NCBI GenBank assembly: GCA_913059105.1
Contig: CAJXRL010000015.1
Span: 1 to 19,849 of the forward strand
DNA: 19,849 nt
Source: an uncultured Flavobacteriales bacterium
GTDB taxonomy: Bacteria > Bacteroidota > Bacteroidia > Flavobacteriales_E > Vicingaceae
Direction: 5' to 3'
Part shown: piece after piece, positions 1 through 6,545 of the stretch
Position numbering within the stretch: position 1 is the stretch's first letter
How the letters are laid out: each line of letters starts with the position of its first letter
The notes under the pieces: model-generated
Databases searched by the model: none
Told to the model about the DNA's origin: nothing
The model's input: the letters and a program-made list of their open reading frames with translations, nothing else
Translations under genes and position numbers: made by a program

Positions 1-49
1 ATCTACACAGAGTAGATCGTCGGCAGCGTCAGATGTGTATAAGAGACAG
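1..49 (+). other. Nextera i5-side adapter (not genomic)
   Basis: Bases 1-8 (atctacac) are the end of the P5 arm, 9-16 (agagtaga) match the Nextera i5 index known as S504, 17-30 are the read-1 linker, and 31-49 (AGATGTGTATAAGAGACAG) are the 19-base Tn5 mosaic end used in tagmentation. This is library adapter that was not trimmed before assembly. Genomic sequence begins at 50. A reading frame opened by the GTG at 35 gives the peptide MYKRQ, a product of the adapter. Confidence 0.98.
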
Positions 50-1053
50 AAATACCTGCTCAGTATAACTTCGCAGGCCAAGGCAACTATACCAATACTC
101 ATAAAGCTAATGACAAGTGGAGTTTCGTTAAAATCGGCACCCAAAAGATTTGTATACACTGCTTCAGGAATGAGCATAAGAATGAGAACAAGAGGGAAAG
201 TAAGAAGGAATACAACTTTCAAAAGTGTCACGCTTAGTCTAGCAGCCTTAATCTTGGATTTTTGACTCGAAATTTTAGCATACTGTACAGCTCCGATACT
301 TTTACTTGGTAACAGCAAACCTTCAGAAAGTTGAGTACCTGCCATGAACTTACCCACAGAAGCTCTTCCACTGAAATAGTCCAATAAGAAATAGTTAAGT
401 CTATAGTTTAGTAACTGAGTAATATTTGCAATTTGAAGGTAAAATCCATATTCAATTAATTCCTTGAATAGTGAAAGTTTAGGCCAAACATTTTTCTTTT
501 TAAGTGATGGAACCAACCGAATAAAACTTAAAATAAATGCCAAGCAGTATGCAATAAAGGTGCTTTGAATAAAAGCATCTACGCTTTGGTCATGAAGTAC
601 AAAGTAGAATATACAAAGCGCTGTAATTTGGGCAATTGCTTGAACTAATGCAACAAAATTGAAGGCCTTGAAACGCTGATGGCCTGCTAACAAACCTTGG
701 TTGGCTCCTATGGCTGATTGCAAAAATCCAAGGACCAAAATGGCTGTTGAGTATTCGGAATCAAGAGCTGGAATAAGCATTAATAGTAGATAGTAAAAAG
801 CTGCACTGATAATAATCCAAATGTAGGCGGCTATAAGCAGGGTGTTAGGACTCTTACGTGATGTGAAGTAGACTAAACTTCCGCCACAAACCACATTACT
901 AATCAATAAATATATCGTGATTTCTAGTACAATAATTCCTATTGTCCCAAGGCCTTCGCTGCCCAAGAAGTTAGAATTCAGCAGGAGCAAAGCGATGGAA
1001 AGGACTGCCAGGCTAATTCGAGTAGAAACGGTATTTATTATATTGCCTATCAA
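50..1053 (-). CDS. Wzx-type polysaccharide flippase, 3' end missing
   Basis: This is an open leftward frame of about 334 codons that runs off the genomic end at 50, so the C-terminus is missing. My translation begins with IGNIINTVSTRISLAVLSIA after a TTG start at 1053-1051. A stop lies in frame at 1068-1066 and no ATG or GTG lies between, so TTG is the best start. The protein is a chain of hydrophobic helices separated by short basic loops, including a QGLLAGHQRFKAFNF stretch, typical of the MOP/PST superfamily that flips undecaprenyl-linked oligosaccharide across the inner membrane. It starts 5 bases after the stop of the formyltransferase fusion and follows a GT4 glycosyltransferase, which supports a role in surface-polysaccharide export. 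The family call is secure in outline. O-antigen versus capsule cannot be decided. Confidence 0.85.
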
Positions 1054-1058
1054 GTTAT

Positions 1059-2672
1059 TTATTTCTTAAAACTAGCTTTTATCTGATTCCAGAAATTCCA
1101 AAAACTGAAGTGATAACGTTTGCCATCCACCAATATTTCATCATTCGCTTTACTTAAAGTATGTAAGCCTTTTGAATACCGACCTTTTGGAGGAAAAATC
1201 TCTGTTACAAAAGACTCTTTAAATTCAGTTGGGCTTAGTTTTTCAATTTGTTTCAAAACTATGCTCCCACCATAGGTTCTTGAGCAGTTTTGCGTTGGTC
1301 GAATGGTCTTTCCATCTACTTTAAATGGAGTTCCTGCCGGTCTTGTAGAGCGTATGTCTGTCAAAACTGGATTCATTAAATGAGGGTTGTATGGACCTTC
1401 AATTGAATCGGCATAAAACAAATGCAAGTTTTCTTTTGGCGAACTCTGATGCATGCAACTTAACCACCATTTGCCATCTTGTTTAAAAAGCGTTGGGTCA
1501 ATCCAAGGGCCTTCTAGAAGTGCGAATTTTTCTATTGTATTTAGCTTGTTGTCAACTTTATACAGCTGAAGTTGATTGCTTTTGTAATTCTCAGGAAGAA
1601 TGTAATTACTCCCATCTTCGGTTAAACTGAAAGGGTAAGAGTAGTGGCTTTTCTTATCCAAAAAATCAGTTATTTTACCTGAGTAGGTGTCCAGTTTCTT
1701 TAAACTTCCTTTACCCGATTTGTAATCATATAATTCTAATAATATCTCTTTTTTATTCCATGCAAAAGGGTCTGCGTAGTAGGTGCTACTTGGTGCCTCG
1801 TTTAACCACTTTATTGGTTTAAGAGAGGTATTTACGACCTCTTCTATGGGTTGAGCAACTCTTCCAATATTCCATTTTTCCGCTCTGAACAAACGTTCAA
1901 CGTGAAATGTAATTTTATTCGAAAGAACCTTTAGTATAAAGCGAATTGAAGTGAAGTTTCCCGGTACTTTATACAATTGCCCTTTTTTTTCAATTGCTTT
2001 TAAAACTAATTGTTGTTGCGGATTGTGAACTATAGATTTCACGGCATGTGTTGGCCATTCAACAGTTTCAGCTAAAGCATGGTGCAGGTTCGCTTTATAA
2101 CTATGGTTAATGGTTTGAAAAAAGCCTTCTCGAATGAGTTGACCTTGATCCAACTTTTCATTGAGTTGCTGCAGCATGCTTCCTGTTATTGGATTACCTT
2201 CAAAAATTTCCCAAAAAGTTGCAGGGCCACCTCTGTACTTTCTTGGATTTCCATGATGGAAAGACCAAATTCCATACCTTGGAATGGTCAGTGCTTCTCC
2301 TTTTAAGATTCCAAATCCAAAGCGTAGAACAAAATCTAATTTTAGAGAATTGAATTTATCTAGGTCACTTTTGTTGAAATAGTTTGCAATACCCTTTTTA
2401 TCTGGCGTGAAAGAATGTTTTGCTGCATTTGGAAACTGCTTTTCCCACTCCACAATTTGAAGTGGTCCAATATGATCTACCTTTTTGTATATATACCTAA
2501 AGCCTAGCGAAACTTTTGATACTGCATTTTTTGAATTTCCTTCATTTTTAATGAATCCAACTAATTCGGCTAGTTCAGAATTCAACAAATGATGAACAGT
2601 ATCTATTTGCCACTTTTTGAGCAAATTTCCATCTACTAAAACGGCAAAACGAAGCTTTTTAATTTCAGGCAT
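1059..2672 (-). CDS. Formyltransferase-like / GINT1_N-like fusion protein
   Basis: The protein has 537 residues in two parts. Residues about 112-185 resemble the core of methionyl-tRNA formyltransferase and sugar N-formyltransferases: FVLRFGFGILKG, then RKYRGGPATFW at 144-154 and LDQGQLI at 174-180. The usual Asn-x-His catalytic pair appears as Ser137-Phe-His139; the later Asp is kept (Asp175). Residues about 290-525 resemble the beta-propeller, GH43-like N-terminal domain of plant glucosamine inositolphosphorylceramide transferase (GINT1_N), with YYADPF at 298-303, WIDPTLF at 390-396 and RPTQNCSRTYGGS at 458-470. The ATG at 2672 overlaps the stop of the upstream GT4 gene by 8 bases, so the two are probably co-translated. 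No signal peptide is seen, so it is likely cytosolic. I infer a step modifying a nucleotide- or lipid-linked sugar; the reaction is unknown. Confidence 0.82.
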   Translation of the reverse strand: MPEIKKLRFAVLVDGNLLKKWQIDTVHHLLNSELAELVGFIKNEGNSKNAVSKVSLGFRYIYKKVDHIGPLQIVEWEKQFPNAAKHSFTPDKKGIANYFNKSDLDKFNSLKLDFVLRFGFGILKGEALTIPRYGIWSFHHGNPRKYRGGPATFWEIFEGNPITGSMLQQLNEKLDQGQLIREGFFQTINHSYKANLHHALAETVEWPTHAVKSIVHNPQQQLVLKAIEKKGQLYKVPGNFTSIRFILKVLSNKITFHVERLFRAEKWNIGRVAQPIEEVVNTSLKPIKWLNEAPSSTYYADPFAWNKKEILLELYDYKSGKGSLKKLDTYSGKITDFLDKKSHYSYPFSLTEDGSNYILPENYKSNQLQLYKVDNKLNTIEKFALLEGPWIDPTLFKQDGKWWLSCMHQSSPKENLHLFYADSIEGPYNPHLMNPVLTDIRSTRPAGTPFKVDGKTIRPTQNCSRTYGGSIVLKQIEKLSPTEFKESFVTEIFPPKGRYSKGLHTLSKANDEILVDGKRYHFSFWNFWNQIKASFKK

Positions 2673-3843
2673 TCTTATTTAACGTTTTATGATATAGTTG
2701 TAGAAATAGTTCTTGAATTCTTTCTTCTCCAAAATTATCTACTGCATATTGTCTAAGCTTATTTTGATCGTATTTTTTATACTTGTTCAGCATGTCCAGT
2801 ATCCCTTTTTCTAATTCTAACGAAGAGTTTGGCTCTAAAAGTATTCCTCTCTCTTCATTCATGTATTCAGGAATTCCGCCTACCTGAGACGCCAATACAG
2901 GGACTCCTGAAGCAAATGCTTCAATCATTACTACCGATTGGGTTTCAAATTGACTGTACAGCAATAAGAAGTCAGCATTTTGAAGAACGGTTGCTACCTT
3001 TTTTAATTCTATTTCACCGTGAAATGTAAATCGGTTTTTAAGGCTGCTATTATTCAACTGTTCTAGCATAAAATCTTCATCTGGACCAGTTCCAATAATA
3101 TCTAATTCAAAGTCGTTTCGTTGAATCCCTGCTTTGGTCAATGCCTCAACAATGAGGTGTATATTTTTGGGTGATTTACTTAAGTTGGAAATGTGAATGA
3201 TTCGGATTGGATCATTCAATTTGTCAAATTTTGGTTGAAATAGTTTGGTGTCCACCACATTTGGCACAATTGAAAAATCGGCCTTGATGTTGTGTCTTTC
3301 AATTGCTTTTTTCAAATAGGCAGATACACAGGTAATGCCGCTCGATTCTTTTGCTATATATTGGTGGAACTTTTTTCTAAAGTAACCTTTAAATGCACCA
3401 CTTTCAGTGGTATATCCTGACCAATGTTCAGTTATAAGAAATGGGATCTTTTCAGTAGCTTTCAGAAAGTTAGCCAATAAAGCGGATTTCCCATTGATGT
3501 GAACATGGCAAATATCAGGTTTGCCAAGGTCTTGTACATATTCTTCGTAACCAACTGTTTGTGCCTTTTTATATCTTAAGAAGGAAGCTATATTATTCAA
3601 CAAGCTTAAACCATAGTTGGGCCGCTTGTAATAAACTCTGTATTCAGAGAAACCATTATTTTGAGATTTTTCAACGCTGTAATTTTCCAACATTGAATTA
3701 TCGGAATGTACAAAAACCACTCCTAGACGGCATTTTTTGGAAAGCGCTATAGCGTGGTTTTCAATGAAATTACCGTCAAATTCTTCGAATTTGCTTGGGT
3801 ACCATTTGGGTAAAAATAAAACGTTCAGTTCGCGATTAATCAA
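2665..3843 (-). CDS. Glycosyltransferase family 4
   Basis: At 392 residues this has the usual length and GT-B layout of GT4 enzymes, which move a sugar from a nucleotide donor to a growing glycan at the inner face of the membrane. The N-terminal acceptor half includes LFLPKWYPS (9-17), ICHVHINGKSALLANFLKA (111-129) and ITEHWSGY (137-144). The donor half includes SNLSKSPKNIH (219-229), IIGTGPDE (249-256) and the EX7E motif (Glu300 and Glu308) inside FETQSVVMIEAFASGVPVLA. The start is TTG at 3843, because an in-frame stop (TGA, 3852-3850) lies just upstream with no ATG between. A five-codon ATG frame (MSPLD) at 3853-3836 overlaps this start. It heads the polysaccharide block, 35 bases after bioY, and overlaps the next gene. 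The sugar and linkage cannot be told. Confidence 0.92.
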   Translation of the reverse strand: MINRELNVLFLPKWYPSKFEEFDGNFIENHAIALSKKCRLGVVFVHSDNSMLENYSVEKSQNNGFSEYRVYYKRPNYGLSLLNNIASFLRYKKAQTVGYEEYVQDLGKPDICHVHINGKSALLANFLKATEKIPFLITEHWSGYTTESGAFKGYFRKKFHQYIAKESSGITCVSAYLKKAIERHNIKADFSIVPNVVDTKLFQPKFDKLNDPIRIIHISNLSKSPKNIHLIVEALTKAGIQRNDFELDIIGTGPDEDFMLEQLNNSSLKNRFTFHGEIELKKVATVLQNADFLLLYSQFETQSVVMIEAFASGVPVLASQVGGIPEYMNEERGILLEPNSSLELEKGILDMLNKYKKYDQNKLRQYAVDNFGEERIQELFLQLYHKTLNKNA

Positions 3844-3878
3844 GTGGGCTCATTTTTAACCAAAAGTATTCATTCCGT

Positions 3879-4427
3879 TTAAACCGTTTTCATCAAGGTT
3901 TTAAAACGTCGGAATACGGATAAAAGTGCTGCTCCAAGAATTATCTTGGTAAGTGCACCTGGAAGAAACGGAAGCACTCCCTTGATAAAGGCCGTTTGGG
4001 CATCAAAAAATCGAAATAGACCAAGCCAACCGCATAAAAGAATAAGAACTGTTCCGATTAACATTTGAAGCAGGTAGAATGCAAACCGTTCTTTTTGTTT
4101 ACGTGCTAGTATTCCACCAACAATGGCGGCAATAATAAAACCAGCAAAATAGCCTAAGCTTGGGCCCGAAAACTTTTCCCAACCACCTTCAAATCCAGAA
4201 AAAACTGGAGCACCTGCAATTCCAATTAGTAGGTAAATTACTATCGCTGCTGGGGCCCATTTTTCTTTTAACAGGTGAGCTATAAGTAAAACAACCAAAG
4301 ATTGGCCTGTGATAGGAGCAACCGATACGCTTTCAGGCAAGCTTATGGAAAGTTGCGCCGCTGCTCCAAGTGCGGCAATCGCTATTAAAGCACCGGAACC
4401 GTTGCTAATGAGTTTCTCTACATTCAT
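3879..4427 (-). CDS. bioY: Biotin transporter BioY
   Basis: This 182-residue, very hydrophobic protein with about six membrane helices is the substrate-binding S-component of an energy-coupling-factor biotin transporter. Family marks are APITGQSLVVLLIAHLL at residues 37-53, GAPVFSGFEGGWEKFSGPS (72-90) followed by LGYFAGFI, and a GALTKIILGAALL helix near the C-terminus. The length matches BioY. No EcfA or EcfT genes are near, so it would act alone or use modules encoded elsewhere. The ATG at 4427 lies 23 bases inside the end of the upstream secreted-protein gene, which suggests a shared message. No biotin operator or riboswitch is seen. The polysaccharide genes downstream may be read from the same transcript, but the functional link is probably incidental. 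Confidence 0.95.
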   Translation of the reverse strand: MNVEKLISNGSGALIAIAALGAAAQLSISLPESVSVAPITGQSLVVLLIAHLLKEKWAPAAIVIYLLIGIAGAPVFSGFEGGWEKFSGPSLGYFAGFIIAAIVGGILARKQKERFAFYLLQMLIGTVLILLCGWLGLFRFFDAQTAFIKGVLPFLPGALTKIILGAALLSVFRRFKTLMKTV

Positions 4428-4818
4428 CTATTTGTTCTGAATAAAAGTTTAGAATCTTAATTTCTACTTCTTGCCCTTCCTCAAATGAGGTTTCTACCAT
4501 ATGGTACGGACGAAATAAATTACTAAAAAATGATTTTTTTAAACAATCTACAATGCCAGCTTTTTCCAAAAGAACGCCGTTACTATAAAATCCCATGACC
4601 AAATCAACGTTAAGGTTTGCTTTGGTTTTATTATAAAATTTTACTTTTAGCATCGAAGTTTTCTCTTTTCTTTTTTTAAAAGAGTAACTAATAGTTAAAT
4701 CTCTTTTTTCTTGGTCAATATTTATTTCTTCTATGTGTTTGATTTTTAAGTCTGTTTGTGCAAGACCTAAAGAGAAGCTAGCTAAGAATACTATAATTAG
4801 TGACAAAAATAATCGCAT
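4405..4818 (-). CDS. Small secreted protein of unknown function
   Basis: I choose the ATG at 4818, giving 137 residues. A longer frame from TTG at 4833 exists, but that TTG is the end of a promoter -7 box (4838-4831). The protein starts MRLFLSLIIVFLASFSLGLAQ, a signal peptide with likely cleavage after GLA. The mature part is basic and strand-rich, with alternating charged and hydrophobic residues (DLTISYSF, SMLKVKFYN, LNVDLVMGFYSNGVLL), suggesting a small beta fold. It has two cysteines, in IVDCLKK and at the C-terminus in DECRETH, that could form a disulphide in the periplasm. Its last 23 bases overlap bioY. I do not recognise the family. Confidence 0.75.
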   Translation of the reverse strand: MRLFLSLIIVFLASFSLGLAQTDLKIKHIEEINIDQEKRDLTISYSFKKRKEKTSMLKVKFYNKTKANLNVDLVMGFYSNGVLLEKAGIVDCLKKSFFSNLFRPYHMVETSFEEGQEVEIKILNFYSEQIDECRETH

Positions 4819-4830
4819 TTCTTTTTGAAG

Positions 4831-4838
4831 CAAAGTTA
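4831..4838 (-). promoter_or_regulatory. Bacteroidota -7 promoter box
   Basis: On the minus strand this reads TAACTTTG, an exact match to the Bacteroidota -7 consensus TAnnTTTG. It lies 12 bases before the ATG at 4818, so the leader would be very short. No good TTTG is visible at the expected -33 distance. It probably drives the secreted-protein gene and bioY, and perhaps the polysaccharide genes beyond. Confidence 0.65.
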
Positions 4839-4885
4839 AGGCTTCTTCATTCGAAAATAAAAACCGATTTTTGTTTAAGGAAGTG

Positions 4886-4916
4886 TTGTTTTAGAGCAGA
4901 AAAAGTATTTATTTTG
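4886..4916 (+). promoter_or_regulatory. Probable rpmB promoter
   Basis: TTG at 4886-4888 and TTATTTTG at 4909-4916 are separated by 20 bases. This fits a -33/-7 pair with one mismatch to TAnnTTTG. The rpmB ATG follows 26 bases later with an A-rich leader and no strong Shine-Dalgarno sequence. It points away from the leftward promoter at 4831-4838. Confidence 0.5.
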
Positions 4917-4942
4917 CACTCCAATTTTTTAGCGGAAAAGTT

Positions 4943-5176
4943 ATGTCTAAGGTTTGTCAATTAACAGGAAAAAGAGTAATCACAGGTAACAATGTATCTC
5001 ACTCGAAGAGAAGAACGAGAAGAACATTCGAACCTAACTTGTTTACAAGAAAGTTTTATAATCCAGATACCAAAGAGTATGTTACTTTGAAAGTTTCAGC
5101 TGCAGGTATTAGAAATATTACTAAAAACGGCTTAACAGCTTGTATCAAAGAAGCAAAAGCAAAAGGATTCATGTAG
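4943..5176 (+). CDS. rpmB: 50S ribosomal protein L28 (bL28)
   Basis: This 77-residue basic protein is a structural part of the large ribosomal subunit. It starts MSKVCQLTGKRVITGNNVSH, the characteristic bL28 N-terminus, followed by a KRRTRRTFEPNLFTRKFY basic stretch and VTLKVSAAGIRNITKNGL, all as expected for the family. The length is normal. Only one cysteine is present, so there is no CxxC zinc-binding form. It has its own likely promoter upstream and a strong hairpin terminator 20 bases after the stop, so it appears to be a single-gene transcript. In many flavobacteria rpmB is followed by rpmG (bL33) and a DUF4295 gene; neither follows here. Confidence 0.98.
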   Translation: MSKVCQLTGKRVITGNNVSHSKRRTRRTFEPNLFTRKFYNPDTKEYVTLKVSAAGIRNITKNGLTACIKEAKAKGFM

Positions 5177-5195
5177 GATTCTTTCTCAACTATAC

Positions 5196-5231
5196 AAAAA
5201 GCCCTTTCGTTTATTCGGAAGGGCTTTTTTT
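5196..5231. terminator. Strong, probably bidirectional terminator
   Basis: Left arm 5196-5209 (AAAAAGCCCTTTCG) pairs with right arm 5216-5229 (CGGAAGGGCTTTTT) through 14 pairs including one G-T wobble, around the loop TTTATT. It is followed by further T residues. This is a textbook intrinsic terminator for rpmB. Because the left arm begins with five A residues, it can also work for leftward transcripts from tgt and the LPS permease, which converge here. Confidence 0.9.
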
Positions 5232-5247
5232 GTTGCGTATAATTTAT

Positions 5248-5281
5248 TGAAGTAGAGAGTCTAGTTGACTCAGATACTTCA
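5248..5281. repeat. Two-part stem-loop in the permease 3' region
   Basis: TGAAGTA at 5248-5254 pairs with TACTTCA at 5275-5281, and inside it GAGTC (5257-5261) pairs with GACTC (5267-5271) around the loop TAGTT. The small internal loop is 2 bases on one side and 3 on the other. No T-tract follows on either strand, so it is not a classic terminator. It could stabilise the 3' end of the leftward message or be the footprint of a dyad-binding protein. Confidence 0.5.
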
Positions 5282-5291
5282 CTTCAGAATA

Positions 5292-5465
5292 TCAATTGAC
5301 TTTAAAGAATTGCTTCCAGCTCCACATCGTTCTTTTATTATGGCCTAGGCCGCAGACAATACAGTTTTGTTTTTCAACGGTCAAGACTTTTCCTTCACTT
5401 ACCCTACTCTCAATTTGATTGGTATGAGAAAGGTCATCTACTTCAATTGTGCGATAGAAGTGTTT
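5292..5465 (-). pseudogene. Open stretch in frame after the LPS permease stop; possible gene remnant
   Basis: Directly after the permease stop (TAA, 5468-5466) the same frame stays open for 57 codons to TGA at 5294-5292. It reads KHFYRTIEVDDLSHTNQIE at the start, then QNCIVCGLGHNKRTMWSWKQ with a CxxC pair. It has no ATG, GTG or TTG near its beginning; the first TTG is at codon 28. The composition looks protein-like and not random: balanced charge, a CxxC knuckle, aromatic C-terminus. It may be the tail of a decayed gene, a C-terminal extension reached only by stop readthrough, or chance. I do not recognise it. It lies before the terminator at 5196-5231, so it is probably transcribed. Confidence 0.35.
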
Positions 5466-6545
5466 TTATTTCGGCGCTTTTTGAATAAGAATCACAGCTA
5501 GTATGCCATAAATAATGTTGGGAATCCACATGGCAATCATAGGGTCTAGACCTCCGTTGGTAGAGAAGGTTTGAGTCACTTTCATAAACATAATGAAAGT
5601 AAAACTTAAGGCTAACCCTAATCCTAAATGTAAGCCAATGCCACCTCGTACTTTGCGACTAGCAATAGCAACTCCCATGAAGGTTAAGATTATGGTTGCA
5701 AAAGGAAAGGCAATACGTTTGTGTTGTTCAATTTCTAAGTTAATAACGTCTTTTGATCCTTTAAAAATTAGAGCATCCATTTCATCATGCAATTGGAAAT
5801 AGTCCAACATCTCCACATCACTGCTTCGCCTTGTAAATTCTTCTGGCAACAAGTTTAAGGTCGTGTCTTTGTTTAACCCTTTGTTTATCTTTTCCGACCT
5901 ACCGTTAATGAAGCGTTCGTAATAGTTTTGAATCGTCCATTTCTGTTTGGTAGAATCCCAGCGAATAAAGTCACTAATTAACTTGTACGTCATTTCGCCT
6001 TCTTCGTTGAACTCTTCCAAGCTAAATTTTACTCCAACGTTAGTAGGAACAGCATAGCTGCCAATGTAGGCAAAGGTATTTTCAGTAAGTTGAATATGGA
6101 TGTCTTTGTCTTTATTTCGATATTGATTTTTTATGTATTTGTATTTGAATTCGAGCATTTTAACATTACTCTTTGGAATTAAAAAGTTGTTTAGATAGAG
6201 TGACAGAGAACCAATTAGTAATGCACCAATTAAGTACGGTAGAAGCATTCTTCTAAAAGAAATTCCACTAGCTAAAATCGATACAATTTCTGTATTACTT
6301 GCCATTTTAGATGTAAAAAAAATGACGGAAATAAAAATGAAAAGCGGACTAAATAAATTGGCGAAATAGGGGATGAAGTTCAAATAGTAATCGAAAATAA
6401 TAGCTTCTGTAGGAGCACTTTTCTCAATGAATTCATCCACATTTTCAGAAAAATCGAAAACAATTGAAATTGAAATGATCAGGGCAATGGAAAAGAAAAA
6501 GGTTCCCAAAAACTTTTTTAAAATATAGAAATCTAGTGTTTTCAT
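5466..6545 (-). CDS. lptG: LptF/LptG-family LPS export permease
   Basis: The 359-residue length fits the YjgP/YjgQ family (LptF or LptG), the inner-membrane permeases that, with the LptB ATPase, extract lipopolysaccharide and pass it to the LptC/LptA bridge. The start MKTLDFYILKKFLGTFFFSI is the typical coupling helix and first membrane helix. Further helices lie near 50-75 and 95-120, a periplasmic beta-rich domain spans about 130-265, and three helices follow near 275-355 with ASRKVRGGIGLHLGLGLAL between the first two. The ATG directly abuts the tgt stop (TAG then ATG, no gap), so translation is probably coupled. F versus G cannot be settled from sequence alone; the symbol is my preference from length and context. 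Confidence 0.9.
   Translation of the reverse strand: MKTLDFYILKKFLGTFFFSIALIISISIVFDFSENVDEFIEKSAPTEAIIFDYYLNFIPYFANLFSPLFIFISVIFFTSKMASNTEIVSILASGISFRRMLLPYLIGALLIGSLSLYLNNFLIPKSNVKMLEFKYKYIKNQYRNKDKDIHIQLTENTFAYIGSYAVPTNVGVKFSLEEFNEEGEMTYKLISDFIRWDSTKQKWTIQNYYERFINGRSEKINKGLNKDTTLNLLPEEFTRRSSDVEMLDYFQLHDEMDALIFKGSKDVINLEIEQHKRIAFPFATIILTFMGVAIASRKVRGGIGLHLGLGLALSFTFIMFMKVTQTFSTNGGLDPMIAMWIPNIIYGILAVILIQKAPK

Noticed and set aside
35..265. 76-codon plus-strand frame starting in the left adapter (MYKRQ...)
   Set aside because: The start is in adapter sequence, and the rest is antisense to the flippase gene.
1059..4427. The polysaccharide block as a novel defence or biosynthetic system
   Set aside because: GT4, formyltransferase-like fusion and flippase are typical of O-antigen or capsule loci. 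No nuclease, toxin, polymerase or NRPS/PKS part is seen, and the locus is cut by the contig end.
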